Assembly (NCBI GenBank): GCA_002430835.1
Contig: DJDA01000111.1
Coordinates: forward strand, 1-54,080
Direction: 5' to 3'
Length of the DNA stretch: 54,080 bases
Origin: Brevundimonas sp. UBA5936
Lineage (GTDB): Bacteria; Pseudomonadota; Alphaproteobacteria; Caulobacterales; Caulobacteraceae
In this document: piece by piece, positions 1-7,749 of the stretch
Layout: every line of letters begins with the position of its first letter
Position numbering within the stretch: the first letter of the stretch is position 1
Made by a program: the position numbers and the translations under genes
The notes under the pieces: generated by a model
Database searches by the model: none
What the model was told of the DNA's origin: nothing
The model's input: the letters and a program-made list of their open reading frames with translations, nothing else

Positions 1-248
1 GCGATCCGCGCAAGCAGGCCGAGGAATACCGTACGATCCGGCGCGGACTTCATCTTGTCGCCTAGCAGTTCGCCAACGCCCATCGCCAGCGCACCGAACC
101 TGAATAACGGACGATCGAGCAGAACGAGTCTGCCCGGCGTGGCGCGGCGGCCCAGCCGCGCTGCGGCGATGACGGCCATGGGCGTCATCGAACGCGCGCT
201 GGCGGCGGCGCCGATCAGGGCCGAGGGAAGCAGATCGAGGAAGCGCAT
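1..248 (-). CDS. DUF4126-like membrane protein, 3' end cut off by the window
   Basis: The first 82 codons of a minus-strand gene that runs off the left edge. The readable protein begins MRFLDLLPSALIG and contains SMTPMAVIAAARLG and a later GVGELLGDK..SAPDRT stretch. That layout resembles the DUF4126 small membrane proteins, in which a conserved 'SMTP' segment is followed by a 'GELxxDK' turn and 'PSRT'. The segments between are hydrophobic and could form membrane helices. A purine-rich GGAGAGGG lies about 10 bases before the ATG and supports this start. The role of the family is unknown to me; the assignment is from memory of the motif pattern only. Confidence 0.6.
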   Translation of the reverse strand, partial: MRFLDLLPSALIGAAASARSMTPMAVIAAARLGRRATPGRLVLLDRPLFRFGALAMGVGELLGDKMKSAPDRTVFLGLLARI

Positions 249-659
249 GAAGGCTCAACCCTCTCCGACCGGGCGGGTTGCGTCGGCCGTCTCACGGAGC
301 CTCCATCCATCCTCGCACAGTTCCGGCGAGGGCCGCCACGGCGCCGAAAAGCGCAATGAGCTAATCTGAGATCGCCACTGCGCCCGCGTTGAGCGTCAAC
401 ACGGTCCCGCGTGAAGAGAACACGATTAAGTTGGCGAGAGGTCAGGAGCCTCCTCTCGTTCCTTATAGAAGAATCGCACCATCTCAAACAAAGCTCCTAC
501 TTCTCGATTTGGCAGGAAGCAGATCGTTCGAAACGCCTCCGCGAATCGGAGCCACTCGGGGGCATTAAGCCCAAGACTGATTTTCTCAGTTCTAGCGCAG
601 CCCCTTCCACACACATCCGTCGACTAGCCGCCTGCTTCGCAGGTCTTTGTCAGCTCGCC
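249..659. other. Gene-free stretch with one hairpin
   Basis: I find no convincing gene here. GC content is lower than in the neighbouring genes. The one clear structure is an inverted repeat CGAGAGG/CCTCTCG at 435-441 and 452-458, followed on the plus strand by TTCCTTAT. It could be a weak terminator or a relic. Short open frames on both strands lack a ribosome site and family resemblance. Confidence 0.5.
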
Positions 660-1133
660 TCAATTTTCCTCACAAGGCTTCGCCGGATCGACCATTCGAT
701 CCAGAAACGGCTTGGCCGTCAGGGCGACGACGGCCGCGCGTAGAACGGGCTCCAGCTCAAAGGATAGATCCTCGTCCAGCGACGCGGCCGCGCGCGCTGT
801 CGCCGCCCAGCAACGTTCAAGGTCCGGCGCCATGGCCAGGGCGCGCGGCGTCAGGGCGACCAGGCGCTCACGACGGTCGCTTCCCAGCTCAGCTTGAACC
901 AGATCCTCCCGGATCATCTGCGCAACCGTCTGGCTCGCTGCGGAGTGGGTGACGCAGGCGAGCCTCGCGACATCCTTGATGCTCAAGGCGCCCTCTCTCA
1001 TGAGCGCCCGAAAGATCGGCGTGTATCGCGGACGGAAATTCAGGCCCGCCCGCCGATAGGCCGCTTCGACGTCGCCATCGAGCAGTTCGAGAAGACGCCG
1101 CAACTGCGTGCCGAGTGTGATGCTGTTTGCCAT
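660..1133 (-). CDS. MarR-family transcriptional regulator
   Basis: A 157-residue protein of MarR size. It has a winged-helix region at about residues 45-105: FRALMREGALSIKDVARLA precedes a recognition helix around THSAASQTVAQM, and a wing reads GSDRRERLVALTP. N- and C-terminal helices would form the dimer interface. It is divergent from the S41 peptidase at 1187, with only 53 bases between the starts, so both promoters must share that gap, which carries an AGCGCT-centred palindrome. This suggests autoregulation together with control of the peptidase and the hydrolase after it. The ligand cannot be told from sequence. Confidence 0.85.
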   Translation of the reverse strand: MANSITLGTQLRRLLELLDGDVEAAYRRAGLNFRPRYTPIFRALMREGALSIKDVARLACVTHSAASQTVAQMIREDLVQAELGSDRRERLVALTPRALAMAPDLERCWAATARAAASLDEDLSFELEPVLRAAVVALTAKPFLDRMVDPAKPCEEN

Positions 1134-1146
1134 GTTCGATTTATTA

Positions 1147-1160
1147 TATTAGCGCTGTTA
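1147..1160. promoter_or_regulatory. Candidate MarR operator / divergent promoter
   Basis: TATTAGCGCTGTTA has the dyad pattern TA-NN-AGCGCT-NN-TA and sits in the 53-base gap between the divergent marR and S41 peptidase genes. It is flanked by the AT-rich TTATTATATT, which gives -10-like sequences in both directions. Binding is inferred from position and symmetry only. Confidence 0.4.
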
Positions 1161-1186
1161 CATCATCAACCCAATCGGGTTCCCCT

Positions 1187-2107
1187 GTGCCGCTTTTCAC
1201 TCTTCTGACCGCCCTCGCCTGCCCAGTTCAGGCAGAGACGCTCGACGCCGCCGCCAACGCCGTCGAAAGCGCCTATTTCAATGCTGCGCGTGGAGCCGAG
1301 ATCGCGACGGACATTCGTCGCTGGAGCGCCACGAACCGTTATGCGGTTGATTGTGCGAATCCTTCGGCCTTCGCCCTGAAGCTTGAACGGGATCTGGATG
1401 CCCACGACGGCCATTTCCAGGTGCGTCTGTCGCGTCCCGAGGCGCCTGCCGGACAGTGGCTGGCAGACTGGCGAGCGGCAGGCATGGCCGCCAACGCCGG
1501 CGTCAGGGATGTTCGCCTGCTGGATCCCAGCATAGGCTATCTGCGCCTCAGCGCCTTCTATGCGCCCGACCAGGCTGAACCCAAGTTGCGCGCCGCCCTG
1601 CTGCTCCTGCAGGACGCGCGCGGCCTCATTCTCGATCTACGCCAGAACGGCGGCGGTGATGCGGACACCGCCAACCTCCTGCTCTCCAGCCTGATCGATC
1701 CCAAAACGACCTCCGTCCAGTCGATTGAGACACGGTCCGGCCTGACACCCCAAGCCCTCTCAACGACGAGCCTGCCGCGCTTTCCCTCCGACCGGCCTGT
1801 CGTCGTGCTGGTCGATCGGCGGACCGGATCGGCGGCGGAATTTCTCGCCTACTCGCTCCAGAACGAGAAACGAGCCATCGTCATCGGCTCGCGCACCGGC
1901 GGCGCCGCGCATATGATCGGCGAGCCGACGCGCCTTCCCCACAGCCTATCCATCACCATTCCGAACGGCCGCCCCGTCAACCACAAGACCGGCGGCGACT
2001 GGGAGCGTCTCGGCGTGACCCCGGATCAGAACGGCGGCGATGACCCGCTGCATGTCGCGCGGCGGTGGATCGAAACTCAGGACGCTCTCGGCCAAGGGGC
2101 CCGTTGA
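1187..2107 (+). CDS. S41-family peptidase (C-terminal-processing-like), secreted
   Basis: About 306 residues from a GTG start chosen because it gives a plausible signal peptide (PLFTLLTALACPVQAE). An in-frame ATG 60 bases upstream would overlap the marR start. The S41 catalytic core is recognisable: a GYLRLSAFY strand, LILDLRQNGGGD, then VVVLVDRRTGSAAEFLAYSL with the likely nucleophile serine in GSAAE, and GSRTGGAA after it. No PDZ domain is seen, so this is a short member. It is likely periplasmic. It precedes a class C beta-lactamase-like gene by 39 bases and is divergent from a MarR regulator. The substrate is unknown. Confidence 0.8.
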   Translation: MPLFTLLTALACPVQAETLDAAANAVESAYFNAARGAEIATDIRRWSATNRYAVDCANPSAFALKLERDLDAHDGHFQVRLSRPEAPAGQWLADWRAAGMAANAGVRDVRLLDPSIGYLRLSAFYAPDQAEPKLRAALLLLQDARGLILDLRQNGGGDADTANLLLSSLIDPKTTSVQSIETRSGLTPQALSTTSLPRFPSDRPVVVLVDRRTGSAAEFLAYSLQNEKRAIVIGSRTGGAAHMIGEPTRLPHSLSITIPNGRPVNHKTGGDWERLGVTPDQNGGDDPLHVARRWIETQDALGQGAR

Positions 2108-2146
2108 AGCCGCTGCCCGCCCGCTAAACACCGACCGGAGAAGAGA

Positions 2147-3361
2147 ATGTCGCCTCGCCGAACCCTGACGCCTTTCTGCGCCGCCTTGCTGTTCCTGTCG
2201 CCGGTCGCAGCGCAAGCGGAGGAGCCGAGCCCTGAGATCGAAGCCTTGCGGGCGTGCGTCGCTGCGCGCGCCGAAACCCTGGACTTTTCAGGAGCGGTCC
2301 TGATCTCACGGAAAGGTCAGACCATGACCTACGCCCGTGGCGCGCAGTCGGACGGCGCCCCCATCACGAGCCGATCGCGGTTCAACATAGGCTCGGCCGG
2401 GAAAATGTTCACGGCCGTAGCGGTCGGCCAACTTGTCGAGAAGGGCCAGATCGACCTCGACGCTCCGATTGGGCGCTATGTCGATGGGCTGACCGCAGAA
2501 GCCTCCAATGTCACGGTCAGGCAATTGCTGACCCACAGCTCCGGGCTCGGCAACTTCTTCACGCCGGACAACGCCGCCGCAATCGGGCGCGCGAAGACCC
2601 TCGCCGAACTCAAGCCCCTTATCGCCGCCGATGCGCCCGCCTTCGAGCCGGGCTCTCGGTTCGCCTATTCCAACAGCGGCTTTCTATTACTGGGCTTTCT
2701 GATCGAACAGACGTCGGGACAGACCTATGACGCCTATGTCGCCGAACACATTTTCGCTCCGGCCGACATGGCAGCCTCGAGCCTCACGCACGACCTCCCC
2801 ACAGCCTCTGTTCAAGGCATGACCAGCGGCGTTCTGCCTCCTCGTCCGTCTGCCCCGAGCGACAGACGACAAGAGGGTTCGAACGACCGACCGTCGGAAC
2901 AGGCCGCGCCGCCGAGCTCACGCGCGCCTCTGGAACTGCGCCCTTCTGCGGAGTCTGTTCTGCCCGGCACGTCGGCCGGAGGCGCCTTCAGTACGGTTGA
3001 GGATCTGGAACGTTTCTTCTCCGCGCTTCAGTCCGGCCGCCTCGTCAAACCGGAAACAGCCCGTCTACTTCAGCAGAAACAGATCGTGTCCGGCCCCGCT
3101 CGAGGAAACCTTCCGGAACTCGGTTACGGTTTCGGTTTCAGCACCGGCGACTTCGAGGAGCATCCCTGGTTCGGCCACAGCGGCGGCGCCCTCGGCGTCA
3201 ATTCGGAAGCGGTCGCCTTCCCTCAGGATGACGCCGTCGTGGTCGTGCTCGTGAACCGCGACCCGCCCATGGCCGCCGAACTGCTGAGGATCGGACGGCG
3301 CATGATGTTCACCCAAACCTGTCCGGATCTAAGTCCGCGCCCAAGCCGCAGCACAGGCTAG
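2147..3361 (+). CDS. Class C beta-lactamase-family serine hydrolase
   Basis: 404 residues with an N-terminal signal peptide ending near AAQAEE. The three active-site elements of the family are present: SxxK as SAGK (S83-K86), YxN as YSN (Y174-N176), and HSG (H344-G346, standing in for KTG). These enzymes include esterases, D-aminopeptidases and penicillin-binding-like proteins, so a true beta-lactamase role is not implied. Residues about 230-270 form a Pro/Ser/Arg-rich insertion (PPRPSAPSDRRQEG) that looks like a flexible linker and is unusual for the family. It probably forms an operon with the S41 peptidase upstream. Confidence 0.85.
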   Translation: MSPRRTLTPFCAALLFLSPVAAQAEEPSPEIEALRACVAARAETLDFSGAVLISRKGQTMTYARGAQSDGAPITSRSRFNIGSAGKMFTAVAVGQLVEKGQIDLDAPIGRYVDGLTAEASNVTVRQLLTHSSGLGNFFTPDNAAAIGRAKTLAELKPLIAADAPAFEPGSRFAYSNSGFLLLGFLIEQTSGQTYDAYVAEHIFAPADMAASSLTHDLPTASVQGMTSGVLPPRPSAPSDRRQEGSNDRPSEQAAPPSSRAPLELRPSAESVLPGTSAGGAFSTVEDLERFFSALQSGRLVKPETARLLQQKQIVSGPARGNLPELGYGFGFSTGDFEEHPWFGHSGGALGVNSEAVAFPQDDAVVVVLVNRDPPMAAELLRIGRRMMFTQTCPDLSPRPSRSTG

Positions 3362-3414
3362 GCCGGCAACCGTCTAGAGATCGAGGAGCGCCTCCCGCTC
3401 CTCGATTCGACAGG

Positions 3415-3993
3415 TCAGCGCCCCGCCCCTTCCAGTTGCTCAAGGCGCTGAATTTCATCCCCGACACGGCGCGCCGCCGACAGATTGATCGTAGCGACCC
3501 AGATCAGGAACAGCGCCGTCAAACCGCCGGCGATGGCGGCGAAAGCCCACATCTCAGGCTGCGCGAGATAGGTCCCGACGTAGATCATCACGAATCCCGG
3601 AATCATCGGTCCGACGTACCAGAACCAGGCAAGCCGCAGCAGTCGATGCTCGCGCCGCAGCCCTCGGACGAGATGATCAAGACCCGTCCGAGCCATGTCC
3701 TGTTCCGCCCTGCGGCCATTGAAGAAGACGTAGGCGGCCGAAACCAGCAGACCTAGCGGCAAGGCTGCAAAACCGAGCGCTCTCACCAGATCGGCAGGGT
3801 CGTCGACGCGCGCCAGGGAAAGGGCGCACATCACCAGAAGGAACACCGACGCCGCCCCGCCCGCAATGAGCTCCACGGCATTGCGACGACGGGTTCGGCG
3901 ATCCAGTTCATCCCGGCGTCGGCGCAGGTCGTCGAACGAAGGACGCGCCACGGTCGACGGCTGATCCATCCATGGGTCGTAGGGCGTGTTCAT
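3415..3993 (-). CDS. Membrane protein coupled to an ECF sigma factor, possible anti-sigma factor
   Basis: 192 residues. A basic, helical N-terminal part (RRRRDELDRRTRRRNAVELIA, about residues 24-45) is followed by four likely membrane helices near residues 40-65, 70-90, 120-140 and 150-170, then a charged C-terminal tail. The start overlaps the sigma factor stop by four bases (ATGA), so the two are translationally coupled. ECF factors are commonly paired with a membrane-bound inhibitor. That role is an inference here: no zinc-finger or RskA-type motif is visible. Confidence 0.6.
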   Translation of the reverse strand: MNTPYDPWMDQPSTVARPSFDDLRRRRDELDRRTRRRNAVELIAGGAASVFLLVMCALSLARVDDPADLVRALGFAALPLGLLVSAAYVFFNGRRAEQDMARTGLDHLVRGLRREHRLLRLAWFWYVGPMIPGFVMIYVGTYLAQPEMWAFAAIAGGLTALFLIWVATINLSAARRVGDEIQRLEQLEGAGR

Positions 3994-4553
3994 TGGAAGC
4001 TCCTCCGGTCGAAGTGGTTCGCCAACAGGCGTTTGATGCGATGAATTCGGGTGGCGACCGCCCCAGCGGAAAGGCCGCTGACTTCAGCAATCGCGGCGGC
4101 GTCCTCACCTTCGAGGTAGAGCAGGATCACCTGTCGATCGAGCGGCTCCATACGCAGGAGCAGGTCATGGACCTGAGCCAAGGTCAGCCGATCCAGCACC
4201 TCCTTCTCATGTGATGGAAGCGGGATCTTCTCGCTTGCCGACTCCAGATCTTCGAGGCTGCTCATGGAGCCGCGCCGCACGGATCGCCGCACATGATCGG
4301 CGGCGACGTTGTGTGCGACGCGATAGACCCAGGTCTTGAGGGAACATCGACCGTCAAACCTGGCCAGACTGCGCCAAAGCTGAAGGTGGATATCCTGCAG
4401 CAGATCCTGCCGCTCGGCCGCGTTGGCCTCGTAGCCGGAGACAAGGCGGCTCAACGCGGGTCCGAACAGACCCGCGGCTCGCTGATAACGTTCGTCAGCG
4501 TCTTCATGGGTGTTCAGATCTATACCAGGCGGCGAGGTGTCGATGGGGTTCAT
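3990..4553 (-). CDS. RNA polymerase sigma factor, ECF type (sigma-70 family)
   Basis: 187 residues with both ECF regions. Region 2 covers about residues 25-95 (DLLQDIHLQLWRSLARFDG, then LKTWVYRVAHNVAADHVRR). Region 4 covers about 125-180 (MEPLDRQVILLYLEGEDAAAIAEVSGLSAGAVATRIHRIKRLL), a normal helix-turn-helix. It lacks region 3, as expected for ECF factors. The following gene encodes a membrane protein overlapping by four bases. The group and target promoter are not identifiable by eye. Confidence 0.9.
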   Translation of the reverse strand: MNPIDTSPPGIDLNTHEDADERYQRAAGLFGPALSRLVSGYEANAAERQDLLQDIHLQLWRSLARFDGRCSLKTWVYRVAHNVAADHVRRSVRRGSMSSLEDLESASEKIPLPSHEKEVLDRLTLAQVHDLLLRMEPLDRQVILLYLEGEDAAAIAEVSGLSAGAVATRIHRIKRLLANHFDRRSFQ

Positions 4554-4805
4554 GACTCCATAGTCGAAGGGCCCCGCGCTTTCTTACGAACACGGATGGC
4601 AGCCGAATCCGCTCGCGACAACGCCCCCCTCACGGCGGCTCGCCACGCTGCAGCCGCCGTTATCAATCGCTTCCTGATCGGTCCGGCTTTCAGAACCGTG
4701 TCGCAACTCGCCCCTATGGCAATCCGCGCCCCATCAAACGTGAAGCCGTGACCACGTCTCTCGTGAACTGGCTAGCCGCAAACATGGAGCGGGCCAGTTG
4801 CTCGG

Positions 4806-5450
4806 CTACTCCCCGACCATTGCCGCATGCTCCGCCGCCAGCGCGGCGTCAGCGGCTGTTATCCGCTGGAATGCAGGCCGGGAGGTAATCTGCTCGGCGT
4901 AGCGCACGAAAACGTTCCTCTTGGGTACGATGCCGAACATCATGGTCCAGCTGAGCGCGACGCCCCACAGGATGTCCGCAGCCGTCATGTGGTCACCGAA
5001 GAGATAAGGCCCTTTCGACAATTGCGCCTCGAGAGCGCCAAGCATGGTGTCAAAGTCTGCGTAAGGCGATTGCGTGACCGGAGCCGGCTCACGCTGCATG
5101 AACCGGTCGATCAGCGCCGGCTCGAACGATGAACCGTAGTAGGCGATCCAGCGCAGGTAAGGTCCACGCAGCGAATCGCTCAATCCAGGCGCCATGCCCG
5201 CCTCGGGAAACAGGTCGGCGAGATAGATGGTGATGGCCACCTGCTCCGTCACAAGCGCGTCGCCATGCCGGATCGCCGGCACCTTGCCCAGCGGATTAAT
5301 GGCCAGATAGGCGGGTTCGCGCTGCTCCCCGGCCTTCGCATTCAGAACGTGAAGGTCATAGGGCGCACTCAGTTCCTCCAACAGAACACGCGCGCCGGTC
5401 GCCCGGCTTTGCGGCGAATAATAGAGGGTCACCCGGCTCGAATCTGACAT
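4806..5450 (-). CDS. Glutathione S-transferase family protein
   Basis: 214 residues. The N-terminal thioredoxin-like domain includes LYYSPQSRATGARVLLEEL and the cis-proline region KVPAI, followed by the E-Q/S-like TEQVAITIYLADLFP. The helical C-terminal domain contains the folding motif GDHMTAADILWGVALSW. Position 10 or so carries Ser where many bacterial GSTs have Ser or Cys. The gene is monocistronic, and a perfect 7-base dyad lies about 53 bases upstream (5503-5521), so a repressor may control it. The substrate is unknown. Confidence 0.88.
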   Translation of the reverse strand: MSDSSRVTLYYSPQSRATGARVLLEELSAPYDLHVLNAKAGEQREPAYLAINPLGKVPAIRHGDALVTEQVAITIYLADLFPEAGMAPGLSDSLRGPYLRWIAYYGSSFEPALIDRFMQREPAPVTQSPYADFDTMLGALEAQLSKGPYLFGDHMTAADILWGVALSWTMMFGIVPKRNVFVRYAEQITSRPAFQRITAADAALAAEHAAMVGE

Positions 5451-5502
5451 GGCGCTTTTCCATCTGGTTTACTTGTCGATGGACGATGTCTTAGCGTCTC
5501 AT

Positions 5503-5521
5503 GCTGACACCTTTTGTCAGC
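5503..5521. promoter_or_regulatory. Perfect inverted repeat upstream of the GST gene
   Basis: GCTGACA-N5-TGTCAGC, with perfect 7-base arms. It lies between the GST start (5450) and the pseudogene debris whose stop codon it overlaps. The form is typical of a dimeric repressor operator. No regulator gene remains beside it. Confidence 0.4.
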
Positions 5522-5697
5522 TATCGTTCAGCCCTTCATGTAGGCCAGTCGCCTCGCTCTCACCCAGGAACGCCAGCAGGTCGGCGAGCACATTTCGTCG
5601 CTCATCGACCACGATGAAATGGTGGGCGTCGGCGTATTCGACGTATCGCCGGCGCCATATCGGCCAGACCAGATTCCACATCCGACGCAACGTCTTC
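5517..5697 (-). pseudogene. C-terminal remnant of an alpha/beta-hydrolase-like gene
   Basis: Reading the minus strand in one frame up to the TGA at 5517-5519 gives WNLVWPIWRRRYVEYADAH, then HFIVVDERRNVLADLLAFL and a short tail ending GLNDS. The order 'A-D-A-H-H-F .. D-E-R-R .. V-L-A-D-L-L-A-F-L' matches the catalytic-histidine end of alpha/beta hydrolases. The frame is closed by a TAG just before residue TLRRMW, so there is no start and no N-terminal domain. Assignment to the family is by pattern only. Confidence 0.5.
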
Positions 5698-5766
5698 TAG
5701 CGGCCGATTGATCCGGGTGACCAATAGCGCCTTGGGCCAGGCCTCGCGGATACGCCTCAGCAGATC
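5650..5766 (-). pseudogene. Remnant of an Old Yellow Enzyme-like oxidoreductase gene
   Basis: In a different minus-strand frame, 39 codons read DLLRRIREAWPKALLV, then TRINRPLEDVASDVESGLADM. That resembles a C-terminal barrel segment of NADH:flavin oxidoreductases ('IREAWPxxLLVNR..RPxEDVASDVxSGLADL'). It is preceded within four codons by TGA and has neither start nor end. It overlaps the alpha/beta-hydrolase remnant in another frame, so two broken genes appear to have been joined here. Confidence 0.4.
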
Positions 5767-5797
5767 GTCGCCTCACCCGAGCAGAGTGAAAGAACGC

Positions 5798-7597
5798 CTA
5801 CTTCGTCAGGGTGAAACGATCCCGCGAGCGGCCTTCAATATCGATCATCTCGACCTCGATCCGATCTCCTGCCCCGCGCAGCATGACGTAGTGGTGCGTC
5901 CGGGCGGTCTTGGCGCTGAAGGCTGGCTTGTTCGGCGCGAAGTCTTCCAGATTGCCGCCCATGCCGCCGACTTGAACATAGGTGACGCCGTTTTCGAGAT
6001 CGATCGCGCCCTGCGTCATCGGCCAGGTGCGCTCATAGGCGTGCAGGTGGCCGTAGATGACCAGATCCACGCCATGGCGTTCGAAGATCGAGGTGAATTC
6101 ACGCTGCATCGTCTCGCTGCCGTAGGTTGAGCGGGCGGCCCAGCTGTCGCCGTGATCGTCTTCATCGCTAGTGAAGACGTCATGGTGGTGCATGGCGATC
6201 TTCCAGCGGGCGGTGGAGCGAGCCAGAGCCTGCTCCAGCCAGGCGACCTGGCGTGCCCGGAAGCCGGGCTTCCGCTCCTCGCTGTCCTCCAGATTGCTGT
6301 CGAGGACGAAGAACTCGACGTCACCGTAGCGGTGGCTGAAATAGCTCTCTGCGCCCGGCTGGCGGTGATAACGCCGGAACCAGTGCTGCTCGCCCTCGCC
6401 GTTGCCGGGGGCGGTGATGACCGGCACGCGCCCGAACAGGCCGCCCATGCCCAGGAAGTACTCGTGCGTCCATTGATAGCGGCGCTCGATGTCGCCGCCG
6501 TCGGTCAGATCGCCGGCTAGCAACAGCAGATTCGGCCGCTCTTCCCAGATCAGCTGGCTCATGCGGTTGTTGATATGGGGGCGCGCCTCGGTGTCAGCCG
6601 AGACGGCGATGACGAAAGGCGCGCCGGGCAGCGGCGCCGAGCGGAACGACAACAGGCCCGAATCCAGCGCCCGCCCGTCCTCAGTCGAGGCCGTGACGCG
6701 ATACAAATAGGGCGTATCGGCCTTCAAACCGTCCAGCGTCACGCCGCCCAGACGGTCCTCTTCGGGGGCGAGAACCTCGATGCGACGCATCTGAGCCTCC
6801 GTCTCGCCCCAGGCGACGGTGAAGCGGGCTGGACGATCCGTCTCCCACGACAGCTGGACATCCTGTGTCGTCGGGGCGTTCAGATAAGGCGGCTGGGTGA
6901 AGTGGAAGGTCTCGGCATTCAGGCGGCCCTGGTCGACCAGGGCCGCGCGGGCGGCGAAGGCGGCTTCGACCTCTGCCGCGCTGAGAGCGCGATCATGCAC
7001 CGCTGCGCCGCGCACGAGGTCCGGCAGGGACATATAGGGCTCGGCCTCCAGGTAAGCCGTCAGCGCCAGAGAGCTTTCCGAGGCGCCGGTCATGTACGCC
7101 GAGGTCGATCCGGCGAGGGCGCCATTGACGTAAAGGCGCCAGGCGTCGCCCTGACGCACCCCCACGACGTGTCGCCAGACGTCTTTATAGTCGGGGGCGT
7201 CGACCATGGCCGCGCCCGCTGGGCCGAACGAGGCCTGGCCGTCGCGATAGGACAGCAGCCAGGGCGTCGCGCCGTTCGCGCCGTCCGGCGTCAGGACAGC
7301 GGCGACCGGGTGATTCACATGGTCCAGAATCCACATCTCGACGGTGAAATCGCGTCTGGAATCAAAAGCCGTTTCCAGGTTCCGGCGCTCCGTTGGCGCC
7401 ATGTTGTTGAACCGCATGGAGCTCGCGGACGGGGTCAGCTTCGCTATCGGCGACGGCGTGTCTGTACGCTGCGGTCCTGCACCGCGCGGCAATTCATAGC
7501 GCGGCGTGAAATCCCAGGCCTGGCCCTGCATCGCCTGAACGCCAGTCGGGATCAGGCAAGCCGAAGCTAGCAGGGCGGCGATGAGCGTGCGGTTCAT
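5798..7597 (-). CDS. Secreted LamG / purple-acid-phosphatase-like metallophosphoesterase
   Basis: About 599 residues from the ATG at 7597, chosen because it gives a signal peptide (MNRTLIAALLASACLI.. cut near VQA). Domains in order: a LamG/concanavalin-like region at about 55-205 (FTVEMWILDHVN, YVNGALAGS); a fibronectin-like purple acid phosphatase N-domain at about 235-320; and a metallophosphatase domain at about 325-580 with metal-ligand blocks SADTEA, GDLTDGGD, GNGE (usual GNHE), HHHD and GHLHAYERTWP. It should act outside the inner membrane on phosphomonoesters or related substrates. A GntR-type palindrome lies 37 bases upstream of the start, between it and the divergent PhnZ-like gene. 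Confidence 0.85.
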   Translation of the reverse strand: MNRTLIAALLASACLIPTGVQAMQGQAWDFTPRYELPRGAGPQRTDTPSPIAKLTPSASSMRFNNMAPTERRNLETAFDSRRDFTVEMWILDHVNHPVAAVLTPDGANGATPWLLSYRDGQASFGPAGAAMVDAPDYKDVWRHVVGVRQGDAWRLYVNGALAGSTSAYMTGASESSLALTAYLEAEPYMSLPDLVRGAAVHDRALSAAEVEAAFAARAALVDQGRLNAETFHFTQPPYLNAPTTQDVQLSWETDRPARFTVAWGETEAQMRRIEVLAPEEDRLGGVTLDGLKADTPYLYRVTASTEDGRALDSGLLSFRSAPLPGAPFVIAVSADTEARPHINNRMSQLIWEERPNLLLLAGDLTDGGDIERRYQWTHEYFLGMGGLFGRVPVITAPGNGEGEQHWFRRYHRQPGAESYFSHRYGDVEFFVLDSNLEDSEERKPGFRARQVAWLEQALARSTARWKIAMHHHDVFTSDEDDHGDSWAARSTYGSETMQREFTSIFERHGVDLVIYGHLHAYERTWPMTQGAIDLENGVTYVQVGGMGGNLEDFAPNKPAFSAKTARTHHYVMLRGAGDRIEVEMIDIEGRSRDRFTLTK

Positions 7598-7633
7598 GAC
7601 AGTCTGTCCGTGGTCTTGCTGGAGACGATTTTG

Positions 7634-7645
7634 TGGTCTAGACCA
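7634..7645. promoter_or_regulatory. HutC-type GntR operator 1 (phosphatase / PhnZ-like gene)
   Basis: TGGTCTAGACCA, a perfect 12-base palindrome containing the HutC-subfamily core GTNTANAC (known from that family). It lies between two divergent genes of the putative regulon. The same sequence recurs at 13584 and a close variant at 8366. Confidence 0.75.
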
Positions 7646-7749
7646 ATAGGGGTTCGCCATGACTGTTTAATGACTGGGCGGGCGCAGAAACACTCCACAA
7701 CAACTGATCAGCCGTTTGCGACCTCTGGTCGACGGCGAGGGCTACGCCT

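Noticed and set aside
426..614. 62-residue open frame on the minus strand (MCGRGCARTEKISL..)
   Set aside because: It has tolerable composition but no ribosome site, no recognisable family, and its end overlaps the hairpin at 435-458. Could be a decayed fragment.
411..743. 110-residue open frame on the plus strand
   Set aside because: Overlaps the marR 3' end, has random-looking composition and no ribosome site.
4554..4805. Possible remnant gene between GST and the sigma factor
   Set aside because: Short frames only (e.g. MAAESARDNAPLTAARH..), with no family resemblance in any of the three frames on either strand.
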